This document shows positions 21,727 to 31,448 of a DNA stretch of 51,084 bases, piece after piece (position 1 is the stretch's first letter; each line of letters begins with the position of its first letter). Source of the DNA: Clostridia bacterium. GTDB taxonomy: Bacteria; Bacillota; Clostridia; Oscillospirales; CAG-272. The DNA is taken from NCBI GenBank assembly GCA_017505745.1, contig JAFVOP010000034.1:1-51084 (forward strand), written 5' to 3'. A model generated the notes under the pieces. That model was not told the origin of the DNA and did no database searches. It saw nothing but the letters and a program-made list of their open reading frames with translations. The position numbers were made by a program, and so were the translations under genes.

Positions 21727-22296
21727 GTGAAGAAAAAAGCGCAGATCATGGATCTGACCGCAATTTCCCGCGCCATGGCGCGCATTACGCACGAGATCAT
21801 CGAGCGCAATCAGGGCGTGGAGCATATTTGTCTGCTCGGCATCAAGCGGCGCGGTGTTCCGCTGTCGGCCATGCTTGCCGAAAACATCAAACGCTTTGAG
21901 GGCGTGGAGGTTCCCAGAGGATATTTGGATATCACGCTTCACCGCGACGATATGACCGAACAGGAAAAGCAACACGCTGCCGAGGAATGTCACATTCCCT
22001 GTGATATTCGTGACAAGACGGTAATTTTGGTGGACGACGTGATGTATACGGGGCGAACCACCCGCGCGGCCCTGGAGGCGGTATTTGCCCATGGGCGTCC
22101 GCAAGCGGTCCAGCTGGCGGTGTTGATCGACCGCGGCCACCGCGAGCTTCCGATCCGACCCGATTACGTGGGAAAGAACGTTCCCACCGCGCACAGCGAG
22201 CTGGTTTCGGTTTTGCTGGACGAGGTTGACGGCGAGAGCGGCGTTTATATTTGTGACCCAAGCGAGGATGAAAAAATCAAAGGAGAAAGAACATGA
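21727..22296 (+). CDS. pyrR: Bifunctional PyrR: pyr operon attenuator / uracil phosphoribosyltransferase
   Basis: PyrR binds pyr mRNA in response to UMP and also has a phosphoribosyltransferase fold. The 189 residues carry the PRPP-binding motif VILVDDVMYTGRTTRAALEA (about 99-118) and family blocks GIKRRGVPLSAMLAENI and PRGYLDITLHRDD, close to the usual 180-residue length. The start is GTG at 21727 with GGGGGG upstream. It is the first gene of the operon, directly after the leader terminator it is expected to control, and its stop overlaps the pyrC start by 4 bp (ATGA). Confidence 0.95.
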   Translation: MKKKAQIMDLTAISRAMARITHEIIERNQGVEHICLLGIKRRGVPLSAMLAENIKRFEGVEVPRGYLDITLHRDDMTEQEKQHAAEECHIPCDIRDKTVILVDDVMYTGRTTRAALEAVFAHGRPQAVQLAVLIDRGHRELPIRPDYVGKNVPTAHSELVSVLLDEVDGESGVYICDPSEDEKIKGERT

Positions 22297-23498
22297 AACG
22301 GATGAATCAAATGATGAACACCGAAGAAGTAAAGTCTTTTGCAAAGGCTTTTTTGGCTGCCCGTTTCTCTCTTTCTGAAGCATTGGATCAATACGCGATC
22401 CTTCCCGGCTTTTGCGATGTGCACGTGCATTTTCGCGAGCCGGGCTTTTCTTATAAGGAGACGATCGAAACCGGATCGCTGGCGGCGGCAAAGGGCGGCT
22501 ATACCGCGGTTTGCACCATGCCCAACCTCAATCCCGTGCCCGATTGTGCGGAACATCTGGAGGAGCAGCTGGCCCTGATCCGTAAAAACGCGGTGATCGA
22601 CGTGTATCCGTACGCCTCCATTACGGTTGGGGAGCGCGGTGAGGCGCTTTCCGATATGCAGGGAATGGCGCGGGACGCCATTGCGTTTTCGGATGACGGA
22701 CGCGGCGTACAAAGCGACGAACGAATGCGCGAGGCCATGCAAACGGCCAAGGCGCTTGGTAAAATGATCGTGGCGCATTGCGAGGTCAACGAGCTGCTGC
22801 ACGGCGGCTATATCCACGACGGCGAATATGCCAGAGCCCACGGACACAAGGGCATTTGCTCCGAGAGCGAATACCTTCAGATCGAGCGCGACATTGCGCT
22901 GGCAAAGGAGACCGGATGTGCCTATCACGTGTGTCACATTTCGGCCAAGGAGAGCGTGGAGGCGATCCGAAGGGCAAAGGCCGAGGGAGTGGATATCACC
23001 TGTGAGACCGCGCCGCACTACCTGGTGATGGACGATGGCGACCTGCAGGAGGACGGACGCTTTAAAATGAATCCGCCGCTGCGCGACAGGACCGACCGGG
23101 AGGCGCTGGTGGAAGGGATTTTGGACGGTACGATCGATATGATCGCCACCGACCACGCGCCGCACTCGGCGGAGGAGAAGTCCCGAGGGCTTGCCAACAG
23201 TGCGTTTGGCATCGTGGGACTCGAAACGGCGTTCCCTCTGCTGTATACGAAGCTGGTGAAAGAGGGCATTCTTTCGATGGAGCGCCTGATGGATCTGATG
23301 GTCTACAACCCGCGGAAGCGCTTTGGGATTCCGCTTGGAAACAGCTTTTCTCTCTGGGATCTGAATGCGGAATATACCGTGGACCCCAACGCGTTCCTGA
23401 GCCGGGGACGCGCAACGCCGCTGGCCGGCATGAGGCTTTGCGGCAAGCACCTGCTCACCGTTCATAACGGTCACGTAGTTTTGAATCATTTATCATAA
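22293..23498 (+). CDS. pyrC: Dihydroorotase, class I, with short N-terminus
   Basis: Dihydroorotase closes carbamoyl aspartate to dihydroorotate, the third step of UMP synthesis. The 401 residues hold DVHVHFREPGFSYKET (first metal histidines, about 43-58), IVAHCEVNE, CAYHVCHISAKESVEA and the catalytic MIATDHAPHSAEEKS. This is the Firmicutes/class I type. Only about 42 residues precede DVHVHF, against about 55-60 in typical members, so part of the N-terminal beta-sandwich seems shortened; the first 20 residues (KRMNQMMNTEEVKSFAKAF) are unlike the family. The 4-bp overlap with pyrR supports this start. Confidence 0.93.
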   Translation: MKRMNQMMNTEEVKSFAKAFLAARFSLSEALDQYAILPGFCDVHVHFREPGFSYKETIETGSLAAAKGGYTAVCTMPNLNPVPDCAEHLEEQLALIRKNAVIDVYPYASITVGERGEALSDMQGMARDAIAFSDDGRGVQSDERMREAMQTAKALGKMIVAHCEVNELLHGGYIHDGEYARAHGHKGICSESEYLQIERDIALAKETGCAYHVCHISAKESVEAIRRAKAEGVDITCETAPHYLVMDDGDLQEDGRFKMNPPLRDRTDREALVEGILDGTIDMIATDHAPHSAEEKSRGLANSAFGIVGLETAFPLLYTKLVKEGILSMERLMDLMVYNPRKRFGIPLGNSFSLWDLNAEYTVDPNAFLSRGRATPLAGMRLCGKHLLTVHNGHVVLNHLS

Positions 23499-23519
23499 AT
23501 TTTCGGGAGGCAATCAAAA

Positions 23520-26500
23520 ATGGCAAAGAGAACGGATTTGAAAAAAATACTGATCATCGGATCGGGACCGATCGTGATCGGTCAGGCGGCAGAATTTGAC
23601 TATGCGGGAACCCAGGCCTGCCTGGCGCTCAAGGAGGAGGGCTATGAGGTGGTTCTGGTCAACTCCAACCCCGCAACGATCATGACCGACACCACCATTG
23701 CGGACAAGGTGTATATGGAGCCGCTGACGCTCGAATATATCGCGAAGATCCTGCGCTACGAGCGCCCCGACGCGATCCTGCCCGGCATTGGCGGACAGAC
23801 GGGACTCAACCTGGCCATGCAGCTCGAAAAGAAAGGTGTTCTGAAGGAATGCCGCGTAGAGCTGCTCGGAACCAGCAGCGAATCGATCGAGCGCGCTGAG
23901 GACCGCGAGCTGTTCAAGGAGCTCTGCCAATCGATTGGCGAGCCTACCATTCCTTCCGAGATCACGTATAACCTGGAAGAGGCAAAGAAGGCGGCGAAAG
24001 AGATTGGATACCCGGTGGTTCTTCGCCCCGCGTTCACGCTTGGCGGTACGGGCGGTGGCTTTGCTTACAATGAAGAGGAGCTGATCGAGGTCGGCCGCAA
24101 CGCCTTCAAGCTCTCGCCCGTGCATCAGGTGCTGATCGAGAAGAGTGTGAAGGGGTATAAGGAGATCGAATTTGAGGTTATGCGAGACTCCAACGACCAC
24201 GCCATCACGATCTGCGGCATGGAGAACGTGGATCCCGTTGGTGTCCACACGGGTGACTCGATCGTCGTGGCGCCGATCCTTTCGCTGAACGAGCACGATC
24301 TCAAAATGCTCAACGACAGCGCGATCAAGATCATCAAGGAACTCAAGATCGAGGGCGGATGCAACGTGCAGTTCGCGCTCAACCCCGAGTCGAGCGAATA
24401 CTTCCTCATCGAGGTCAACCCCCGCGTGTCGCGTTCCTCGGCCCTTGCATCCAAGGCGAGCGGATACCCGATTGCACGCGTGACCGCAAAAATTGCAGTC
24501 GGTATGGCATTGGAGGAGATCCCCGTTGCCGGCGGAACCGCCGCCATGGAGCCCTGTCTCGACTATATCGTGGCAAAATTCCCGCGCTTCCCGTTTGATA
24601 AATTCACCTCCGCGCCCAACACGCTCGGCACCCAGATGAAGGCAACGGGCGAGGTCATGGGCATTGGCTCGACGCTGGACGAGTGCTTCCTCAAATCGGT
24701 TCGCTCGCTGGAGACCGGCGTTTGCCATTTCCACCATCCCAAATTTGACGGCATGGGCGATGCGGATCTGTTTGAATATCTGAAGGAATCCAAGGATGAC
24801 AATATTTACGCCGTGACCGAGCTGATCCGCCGCGGACACAGCGTGGCGGAGCTGCACGAGGCGACCAAGATCACCGATATCTTCCTGGAATCGATCGAAC
24901 GCATTGTGAAGATGGAAGAGCTTCTCCGGGAGAAGAAGGGCGACGAAACGGTGCTCCGCGCCGCAAAGATCCTCGGCTTTGGCGATAAGTTCATTGCAAA
25001 GCTTTGGGGCACCGACGAGATCAACATCTTTGAGATGCGCAAAGCGCTCGGCATCAAGCCGGTATTCAAGATGGTGGACACGCTCCACACGGGCAAATAT
25101 ATCGCCTATCTCTATTCCTCCTACACGGGTGAGAACGCCTCGCGCCTCACCGACAAGAAAAAGATCATCGTGCTTGGCGCAGGTCCCATCCGCATTGGCC
25201 AGGGCGTGGAATTTGACTATTCCACCGTGCACGCCGTGCAGACCATCAAAAAGGCCGGCTACGAGGCGATCATCATCAACAACAACCCCGAAACCGTTTC
25301 CACCGACTATACCACGGCAGACAAGCTCTACTTCGAGCCCCTCACGCCCGAGGACGTGATGAACATTGTGGCGTTTGAAGAGCCCGAGGGAGTGGTGGCG
25401 TCGCTTGGCGGACAGACCGCGATCAACCTTGCCGAGCCGCTGATGAAGCGCGGCGTGAAGATCATCGGCACCGACTGCCAGGCCATCGACCGCGCCGAAA
25501 ACCGCGACCTGTTTGAAAAGATCCTGGAGGAGCTGCAGATTCCGCAGCCCGAGGGACAGGCGGTGACCAAGATCGAGGACGGCGTGGCCGCCGCGGCTCG
25601 CATCGGATACCCCGTATTGGTGCGCCCCAGCTTTGTGCTTGGCGGACGCGCGATGCAGATCGTGGCAAACGAGCAGCAGCTCCGCCATTATCTCAAAACC
25701 GCCGTGGAGATCGACGAGGACAAGCCGGTTCTGGTTGATAAGTATATCATCGGTAAAGAGGTTGAGGTTGACGCCATCTGCGACGGGCGCGACGTATTCG
25801 TGCCCGGCATCATGGAGCTGGTAGAGCGCACGGGTATCCACTCGGGCGACTCGATCAGCGTGTATCCCACGTTCAGTATTTCCAACAAGGTCAAGGGCAT
25901 CATTCTGCAGTATGCGAAGAAGCTGGGCCTTGGCATCGGCATCGTTGGTCTTTATAACATCCAGTTTATCGTGGATCAGGACGAAAACGTTTATATCATC
26001 GAGGTCAATCCGCGTTCCTCGCGTACCGTGCCCTTCCTTTCCAAGGCAACGGGGTACAGCCTTGCTGACATCGCAACCGAGGTGATTCTGGGCAAGAGCC
26101 TCAAGGAGCAGGGCATCTTTGATATCTATCCCACCGAGAAGAACCGCTGGTACGTCAAGGTTCCGGTCTTCTCCTTCAACAAGATCCGCGGTCTGGACGC
26201 CTACCTCTCGCCCGAAATGAAATCCACGGGTGAGGCGATCGGTTACGACGACAAGCTCAACCGCGCGCTCTACAAGGCTCTTCAGGCATCGGGCATGCAC
26301 CTGCAGAATTACGGCACCGTGTTTGCCACCATTGCCGATAAGGATAAGGAGGAGGCGCTGCCTCTGATCCGCCGCTTCTACAACCTCGGCTTTAACATCG
26401 AGGCAACGGCGGGAACCGCAGAGTTCCTCAAGCAGAACGGCATTCGCACGCACGTGCTCAAAAAGATCGAGGAGGACGGCGACGAGATCTGGGATTCGAT

Positions 26501-26693
26501 CCGTCAGGGACACATCGCCTACGTCATCAACACCAGCGACCCCGGCGATATGGGCACTACCAAGGACGGCTTTAAGATCCGCCGCTACGCGACCGAGAAC
26601 AACGTGACCATGTTCACCTCTCTTGATACCGTGCGCGTGCTTCTCGACGTTCTGGAAGAGACCACGCTCTGCATTTCCACCATCGACGCCTGA
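23520..26693 (+). CDS. carB: Carbamoyl-phosphate synthase large subunit
   Basis: CarB makes carbamoyl phosphate from bicarbonate, two ATP and ammonia delivered by CarA. The 1057 residues match the family length (about 1070) and show its internal duplication: ILIIGSGPIVIGQAAEFDYA at the start and IVLGAGPIRIGQGVEFDYS at about 557, with ATP-grasp loops LRPAFTLGGTGGG and VRPSFVLGGRAM. The C-terminal MGS-like allosteric domain (about 930-1057, with ATAGTAEFLKQNGI and INTSDPG) is present. GGGAGG precedes the ATG. No carA is found next to it or elsewhere in the window, although the two genes are usually adjacent. Confidence 0.97.
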   Translation: MAKRTDLKKILIIGSGPIVIGQAAEFDYAGTQACLALKEEGYEVVLVNSNPATIMTDTTIADKVYMEPLTLEYIAKILRYERPDAILPGIGGQTGLNLAMQLEKKGVLKECRVELLGTSSESIERAEDRELFKELCQSIGEPTIPSEITYNLEEAKKAAKEIGYPVVLRPAFTLGGTGGGFAYNEEELIEVGRNAFKLSPVHQVLIEKSVKGYKEIEFEVMRDSNDHAITICGMENVDPVGVHTGDSIVVAPILSLNEHDLKMLNDSAIKIIKELKIEGGCNVQFALNPESSEYFLIEVNPRVSRSSALASKASGYPIARVTAKIAVGMALEEIPVAGGTAAMEPCLDYIVAKFPRFPFDKFTSAPNTLGTQMKATGEVMGIGSTLDECFLKSVRSLETGVCHFHHPKFDGMGDADLFEYLKESKDDNIYAVTELIRRGHSVAELHEATKITDIFLESIERIVKMEELLREKKGDETVLRAAKILGFGDKFIAKLWGTDEINIFEMRKALGIKPVFKMVDTLHTGKYIAYLYSSYTGENASRLTDKKKIIVLGAGPIRIGQGVEFDYSTVHAVQTIKKAGYEAIIINNNPETVSTDYTTADKLYFEPLTPEDVMNIVAFEEPEGVVASLGGQTAINLAEPLMKRGVKIIGTDCQAIDRAENRDLFEKILEELQIPQPEGQAVTKIEDGVAAAARIGYPVLVRPSFVLGGRAMQIVANEQQLRHYLKTAVEIDEDKPVLVDKYIIGKEVEVDAICDGRDVFVPGIMELVERTGIHSGDSISVYPTFSISNKVKGIILQYAKKLGLGIGIVGLYNIQFIVDQDENVYIIEVNPRSSRTVPFLSKATGYSLADIATEVILGKSLKEQGIFDIYPTEKNRWYVKVPVFSFNKIRGLDAYLSPEMKSTGEAIGYDDKLNRALYKALQASGMHLQNYGTVFATIADKDKEEALPLIRRFYNLGFNIEATAGTAEFLKQNGIRTHVLKKIEEDGDEIWDSIRQGHIAYVINTSDPGDMGTTKDGFKIRRYATENNVTMFTSLDTVRVLLDVLEETTLCISTIDA

Positions 26694-26705
26694 TAAGGAG
26701 CGGAT

Positions 26706-27443
26706 ATGAAGCAGGGAATCTTTCTCATCAAGGAAAATACGGCACTGACCAAAACCGTGTACCGCATGGTGCTGGAGGGCGATACCTCCGAGATCACGGT
26801 TTCGGGACAGTTTGTGAATTTATTGCTCGACGGCTTTTACCTGCGCAGACCGATCTCGGTCTGCGACAGGGTCGACGGCCGGCTTACCATCGTGTATAAG
26901 GTGGTGGGCAAGGGCACCGAAAAAATGAGCCGCATGCAGGCAGGGGAGTCGGTAGACATCCTCACAGGCCTTGGCAACGGCTACGATCTGACCGATGCGG
27001 GCGAGCATCCGTTGCTCCTGGGCGGCGGCGTTGGCGTGCCCCCCATGTACCTCTTGGCAAAGGATCTGATCGCCATGGGAAAACAGGTGTCGGTGATCCT
27101 TGGCTTTAACACCAAGGACGAGGTCTTTTACGAGAATGAGTTCCGCGCGCTCGGCGCCGACGTGACGGTTGCAACGGCCGACGGCTCCTACGGTGTCAAG
27201 GGCTTTGTCACCGACGCAATGAAGGATATCGACTACACTTACTTCTATACCTGCGGTCCCGAGCCGATGCTCAAAGCCGTCTGGAACGCCTCCAAAACGG
27301 GCGGACAGTTCAGCTTTGAGGAGCGCATGGGCTGCGGCTTTGGCGCTTGCATGGGATGCTCCTGCAAGACGCTGGTGGGCAACAAGCGCATTTGCAAGGA
27401 CGGACCGGTGCTGCGAAAGGAGGAGATCTTATGGCAGAAATGA
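26706..27443 (+). CDS. pyrK: Dihydroorotate dehydrogenase B, electron-transfer subunit
   Basis: PyrK carries FAD and a [2Fe-2S] cluster and passes electrons from PyrD to NAD+. The 245 residues show the FAD site FYLRRPISVCD (about 46-56), the NAD(P) segment LLLGGGVGVPPMYLLAKDL (about 102-120), the CGPEPMLKAV block, and the cluster cysteines in MGCGFGACMGCSCK (about 213-226) followed by KRICKDGP. It begins 12 bp after carB and overlaps pyrD by 13 bp, as expected for coupled subunits of the class 1B heterotetramer. Confidence 0.95.
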   Translation: MKQGIFLIKENTALTKTVYRMVLEGDTSEITVSGQFVNLLLDGFYLRRPISVCDRVDGRLTIVYKVVGKGTEKMSRMQAGESVDILTGLGNGYDLTDAGEHPLLLGGGVGVPPMYLLAKDLIAMGKQVSVILGFNTKDEVFYENEFRALGADVTVATADGSYGVKGFVTDAMKDIDYTYFYTCGPEPMLKAVWNASKTGGQFSFEERMGCGFGACMGCSCKTLVGNKRICKDGPVLRKEEILWQK

Positions 27444-28357
27444 AGGTGAATCTGTGCGGCATTGAGATGGAGAATCCCATCATTCCCGCATCGGGCACGT
27501 TTGGCTACGGCTATGAGTTTGCCGAGCTTTACGACATCAACTGTCTGGGAAGCTTCTCTTTCAAGGGCACAACGTTGGAGCCTCGCTTCGGTAATCCCAC
27601 GCCCCGTATTGCCGAGTGCACCGCGGGCATGATCAACGCCGTAGGACTGCAAAACCCCGGGGTGGACAAGGTGATCTCCGAGGAGCTCCCCAATCTTGCC
27701 AAGTGCTTTCACAAGCCTGTGATGGCAAACGTGAGCGGATTTTCGGTGGCGGATTATGCCGCGACCTGTGAAAAGCTCGATGCTTGCGAGCAGGTGGGCT
27801 GGCTGGAGGTCAACGTCAGCTGCCCCAACGTACACGGAGGCGGCATGAGCTTCGGTACGTCGCCCGAGGCGGCGGCAGAGGTGACCGCGGCGGTGAAAAA
27901 AGTAACGAAAAAGCCGGTTCTGATCAAGCTTTCTCCCAACGTGACCGACATCGTCAGCATTGCCAAGGCGTGCGAGGACGCGGGCGCGGACGGCATCAGC
28001 CTGATCAATACGCTTTTGGGTATGCGCATCGATCTGCGCACCAAAAAGCCCGTCATTGCCAACAGAATGGGTGGCTTTTCGGGCTCTGCCATCTTCCCGG
28101 TGGCGGTACGAATGGTGTATCAGGTGGCGCATGCCGTGAAGATCCCCGTGGTGGGGATGGGCGGTGTGACGACCGCCGAGGACGTGATCGAGCTGATGCT
28201 GGCGGGTGCTACCGCGGTAGAGGTTGGCGCGGCAAATCTTGTGAATCCGTATGCTTCGTGCGATATTGTGCGCGATCTGCCTGCGGTGATGGAAAAATAC
28301 GGGATCCAAAATTTGAAAGATATTATCGGAGGAGTACAGGAATGGGAAAAGACGTGA
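27431..28357 (+). CDS. pyrD: Dihydroorotate dehydrogenase, class 1B catalytic subunit
   Basis: PyrD oxidises dihydroorotate to orotate with FMN. The 308 residues include [45 protein letters not shown] (the class 1 active-site loop, with catalytic Cys in NVSCPN) and [20 protein letters not shown] near the FMN phosphate site. The Cys base and the pyrK neighbour place it in class 1B. The start ATG at 27431 follows GGAGG and lies inside the pyrK 3' end. It overlaps pyrF by 16 bp. Confidence 0.96.
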   Translation: MAEMKVNLCGIEMENPIIPASGTFGYGYEFAELYDINCLGSFSFKGTTLEPRFGNPTPRIAECTAGMINAVGLQNPGVDKVISEELPNLAKCFHKPVMANVSGFSVADYAATCEKLDACEQVGWLEVNVSCPNVHGGGMSFGTSPEAAAEVTAAVKKVTKKPVLIKLSPNVTDIVSIAKACEDAGADGISLINTLLGMRIDLRTKKPVIANRMGGFSGSAIFPVAVRMVYQVAHAVKIPVVGMGGVTTAEDVIELMLAGATAVEVGAANLVNPYASCDIVRDLPAVMEKYGIQNLKDIIGGVQEWEKT

Positions 28358-29040
28358 TCATCGCGTGTGACTTTGACAGCGCGGAAAAAACATTTGCATT
28401 TTTGGATAAATTTACAGGCAGAAAGCCGTTTGTGAAGATCGGCATGGAGCTTTACTATGCCGAGGGACCCTCGATCGTGCGCGAGATCAAGAAGCGCGGA
28501 CATAAGATCTTCCTCGATCTTAAGCTGCACGACATTCCCAATACCGTAAAGAAATCGATGGCGGTCCTGTCCCGTTTGGACGTGGATATGACCAATCTGC
28601 ACGCGGCAGGTACCGTTCGCATGATGGAGGGGGCGCTTGAGGGACTTACCCGTCCCGACGGAACCCGTCCGCTGCTCATCGCCGTTACCCAGCTCACCTC
28701 CACCGATCAGGAGAGCATGGAAAAAGATCTGCTGATCAAGGAGCCGATTGCAGACGTGGTGATGCACTACGCGCACAACGCCAAGATCGCCGGACTGGAC
28801 GGCGTGGTTTGCTCTCCTCTGGAGGCCGGCAAGGTACATGAGACCTGCGGCGAGAAGTTCCTGACCGTGACCCCCGGCGTTCGCTTTGCCGATGGGGACA
28901 TTGGAGATCAGAAGCGCGTGATGACGCCCGCAGAGGCAAAGAGGATCGGCTCTGACTATATCGTGGTCGGCCGTCCCATCACTGCCGCGGATGATCCCGT
29001 GGCCGCTTACGAGCGTTGCATTGCGGAATTCGTAGATTAA
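28342..29040 (+). CDS. pyrF: Orotidine 5'-phosphate decarboxylase
   Basis: PyrF decarboxylates OMP to UMP, the last step. The 232 residues contain [27 protein letters not shown] and the catalytic [13 protein letters not shown] (about 60-72; the D-x-K-x-x-D tetrad with neighbouring Lys), VTPGVRF and VVGRPIT (phosphate loop). The ATG at 28342 follows GGAGTACAGGA and overlaps pyrD by 16 bp. After its stop the operon is interrupted by 413 bp of repeats before pyrE. Confidence 0.96.
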   Translation: MGKDVIIACDFDSAEKTFAFLDKFTGRKPFVKIGMELYYAEGPSIVREIKKRGHKIFLDLKLHDIPNTVKKSMAVLSRLDVDMTNLHAAGTVRMMEGALEGLTRPDGTRPLLIAVTQLTSTDQESMEKDLLIKEPIADVVMHYAHNAKIAGLDGVVCSPLEAGKVHETCGEKFLTVTPGVRFADGDIGDQKRVMTPAEAKRIGSDYIVVGRPITAADDPVAAYERCIAEFVD

Positions 29041-29453
29041 AGGACGCGGCCAAGGGGCCTTTTGAAAAAGCCCCCTTGAACCCCCAAAACTTTAAAAAAG
29101 GATTGGGGACACCGTTCATTTTAAAAAACTGTTGAAAGCTTTTGAAGATGGGGGGGCGGGGGAAGGCAACTTTTCTCCCGAAAGCTCCGTTAACGTAAAA
29201 ACATAAACATTCCATGAGAAAACTATCTTGTGGACCGTTTTGGGTCGTGGGTCCCAATACGGTAGCGAGAGCTATTGTCTATTTAAAGAGCACGAAAATA
29301 ACCAATTTTGCAATAAAAATGTGTGTAAAGTTCTTGAAAGGGGTCTGGGGAAAACTTCTTTCAAGAAGTTTTCCCCAGAAAACATTACGTTAACGAAGCT
29401 TATGCTCGAAAAGTTCCTTCCCCCGCAAGCTCCAAATCATAGGAGGATAGAAA
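29041..29453. repeat. Repeat-rich spacer inside the pyr operon
   Basis: No gene is visible. A hairpin with CAAGGGGcCTTTT / AAAAGcCCCCTTG arms lies at 29051-29077. The right part, 29271-29402, is a copy of the repeat found twice at 131-345: AACCAATT, AAATGTGTGTAAAGTTCTTG, a hairpin CTGGGGAAAACTTCTT... at 29345-29378, and an end TTACGTTAACGAAGC. An inverted TTAACGTAA at about 29190-29199 may be the matching left end, so an element of about 215 bp (29185-29402) may have inserted here. Confidence 0.65.
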
Positions 29454-30110
29454 ATGGAAGCATATAAAAGAGAATTTATTGAATTTCTGGAAGGTGCGGG
29501 CGTATTGAAATTTGGTGACTTCACCGCGAAGAGCGGCAGAAAGATTCCGTATTTTATCAACGCCGGCATGATCAAGACCGGTGACGACATTGCAAAGCTG
29601 GGCGAGTTCTACGCCAAGGCGTATTTTGAAAAGCTGGGCGCGAAGAAGGCGGTTTTGTACGGGCCTGCCTACAAGGGCATTTCGCTGGCTGTTTCCGCAG
29701 CCGTTGCGCTTTCCAAGCAGGAACTGAACGTCCCCTTCTTCTTCAACCGCAAGGAGGTCAAGGACCACGGCGAGGGCGGCGTATTCGTTGGATACGTTCC
29801 CACGGCCGGCGAAGAGGTGGTGATCATTGAGGACGTGATCACGGCGGGAACTGCGATCCGCGAGAGCATGGAGATCCTGTCGCACCTGGAGAACGTAAAG
29901 GTTGCCGCCACCTTTATCATGGTGGACCGCAAGGAAAAGGGACAGACCGAAAAGGGCGCGATGCAGGAGATCGAGGAGCAGTTTGGCTTCCCGGTATATT
30001 CGATCGTGGACGTATATGATATCATTGAGTATCTCGAGGGTGACCCCAAGAATGAAGAAAACGTGACCCGTATCAAAAATTACTTGAAGATCAACGGAGC
30101 CAAGGCCTGA
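29454..30110 (+). CDS. pyrE: Orotate phosphoribosyltransferase
   Basis: PyrE joins orotate and PRPP to OMP. The 218 residues include [19 protein letters not shown] (orotate side), [34 protein letters not shown] (flexible catalytic loop with the Arg-Lys-x2-Lys-x-His pattern) and the PRPP motif [20 protein letters not shown] (about 122-141). ATAGGAGG precedes the ATG. It is separated from pyrF by the repeat spacer but is on the same strand and followed by pyrB after 29 bp. Confidence 0.96.
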   Translation: MEAYKREFIEFLEGAGVLKFGDFTAKSGRKIPYFINAGMIKTGDDIAKLGEFYAKAYFEKLGAKKAVLYGPAYKGISLAVSAAVALSKQELNVPFFFNRKEVKDHGEGGVFVGYVPTAGEEVVIIEDVITAGTAIRESMEILSHLENVKVAATFIMVDRKEKGQTEKGAMQEIEEQFGFPVYSIVDVYDIIEYLEGDPKNEENVTRIKNYLKINGAKA

Positions 30111-30139
30111 ACCAAGGTGGATCCGAACGGAGAAAAGAC

Positions 30140-31234
30140 ATGAGAAGTTTGATTGATATTCTGGATTTTTCCGTGGAAGAGCTGGACGCGCTGATGGATA
30201 CCGCCGCGGACATCATTGCCGATCCCGCGCGCTATGCCGAGGCCTGCAAGGGCAAAAAGCTGGCAACGCTCTTCTTTGAGCCCTCCACGCGCACGCGTCT
30301 GAGCTTTGAGGCGGCGATGCTGGAGCTGGGCGGAAGCGTGATCGGGTTTTCCGAGGCAAGCTCGTCCTCGGCCGCTAAGGGCGAAAGCGTGGCGGATACC
30401 GCAAAGGTGATCAGCTGCTACGCGGACATTATCGCCATGCGCCATCCCAAGGAGGGCGCACCCTACGTGGCGTCCCGCAACGCTGACGTGCCCGTGATCA
30501 ACGCGGGTGACGGCGGACACAGCCATCCCACGCAAACGCTGGCCGATCTGTTCACGATCCGCCGCGAAAAGGGGCGCGTGAGCGGACTGACTGTTGGGTT
30601 CTGCGGCGACCTCAAGTACGGCCGAACGGTGCACTCGCTGATTACCGCACTGTCCCGTTACGAGGATGTCCGTTTGGTCTTGATTTCTCCCGAAGAGCTG
30701 AAGGTCCCGAGCTACGTGCGCTATGAGGTGATCGAAAAGAACGGTATGACGTATACCGAGACCACCAATCTTGAGGCCGCGCTCCCCGAATTGGATATTC
30801 TGTACATGACGCGTGTGCAGGGTGAGCGCTTTGCCAACCGCGAGGATTATCTGCGCCTGCGCGACAGCTATATTCTCACGCTTGAAAAGCTTGCAGGCTC
30901 CAAGCCCGATCTTGCCATTTTGCATCCGCTGCCCCGTGTCAACGAGATCAGCGTGCAGATCGACAAGGACCCGCGCGCCTGCTATTTCAAGCAGGTGGCA
31001 AACGGCAAATATATGCGCATGGCACTGATTCTCAAGCTTTTGGAGGAAGCGGTGAACAATCCCGTTTTGGAGGAGCCGGATGACGGTCTGCCTCGTATTT
31101 ACAACCAATTGACCTGCAAAAACCGCCGTTGCATCACCACCGTGGAGCAGGAGCTGGATCAGATCTTTAAGGTTCTCAACGCCGAGCATGGCATCTGCCG
31201 TTGCCTCTACTGCGAAGCAAAAGAGAAGCTGTGA
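30140..31234 (+). CDS. pyrB: Aspartate carbamoyltransferase fused to a PyrI-type zinc domain
   Basis: This enzyme makes carbamoyl aspartate. The catalytic part (about 1-310) has the carbamoyl-phosphate loop [11 protein letters not shown] (48-58), [10 protein letters not shown], the HPTQTLADL helix and HPLPRVNEI. About 55 extra residues follow. They contain C326-x4-C331, then 23 residues, then C355-x2-C358 with the run RCLYCE. Spacing and residues equal the zinc domain of E. coli PyrI (C109, C114, C138, C141), which there binds the catalytic chain. The allosteric nucleotide-binding domain of PyrI is missing, and no separate pyrI is seen. It is the last gene of the operon; a hairpin follows. 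Confidence 0.93.
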   Translation: MRSLIDILDFSVEELDALMDTAADIIADPARYAEACKGKKLATLFFEPSTRTRLSFEAAMLELGGSVIGFSEASSSSAAKGESVADTAKVISCYADIIAMRHPKEGAPYVASRNADVPVINAGDGGHSHPTQTLADLFTIRREKGRVSGLTVGFCGDLKYGRTVHSLITALSRYEDVRLVLISPEELKVPSYVRYEVIEKNGMTYTETTNLEAALPELDILYMTRVQGERFANREDYLRLRDSYILTLEKLAGSKPDLAILHPLPRVNEISVQIDKDPRACYFKQVANGKYMRMALILKLLEEAVNNPVLEEPDDGLPRIYNQLTCKNRRCITTVEQELDQIFKVLNAEHGICRCLYCEAKEKL

Positions 31235-31241
31235 TATATTT

Positions 31242-31285
31242 TCCGGGGAAAACTTCTTTCAAGACGTTTTCCCCGGACCCTTTTT
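31242..31285 (+). terminator. Terminator of the pyr operon
   Basis: TCCGGGGAAAAC (31242-31253) pairs with GTTTTCCCCGGA (31266-31277), followed by CCCTTTTTAAA. The stem resembles the hairpins of the repeat at 131-345. Confidence 0.75.
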
Positions 31286-31387
31286 AAAAGCTTTGTACTC
31301 TGTTTCAGCATTCCTTCTGCATGTCCCACAGCATCCGTTTCGTTTCGCTTTTTTATCTTTGATTTCAGGCACATTTTAAAAAATATC

Positions 31388-31416
31388 TTGACAATCCTTC
31401 CGTTTCCCTGTATCAT
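31388..31416 (+). promoter_or_regulatory. Promoter of the GH123/DUF4091-like gene
   Basis: TTGACA (31388-31393), 17-nt spacer, TATCAT (31411-31416). Confidence 0.82.
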
Positions 31417-31448
31417 AAAAGTAATTACCAAACAGGAGGAGTACTGTT

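Noticed and set aside
22245..23489. 414-codon open frame on the minus strand
   Set aside because: Antisense shadow of pyrC, which has all dihydroorotase motifs.
23514..26513. 999-codon open frame on the minus strand
   Set aside because: It lies entirely antisense to carB. The GC-rich third positions of the real gene keep the opposite frame open. The translation has no family likeness and the frame has no ribosome site.
27784..28341. Upstream extension of pyrF
   Set aside because: The open frame extends into pyrD in another frame and reads as low-complexity Arg/Gly sequence; the ATG at 28342 has a ribosome site.
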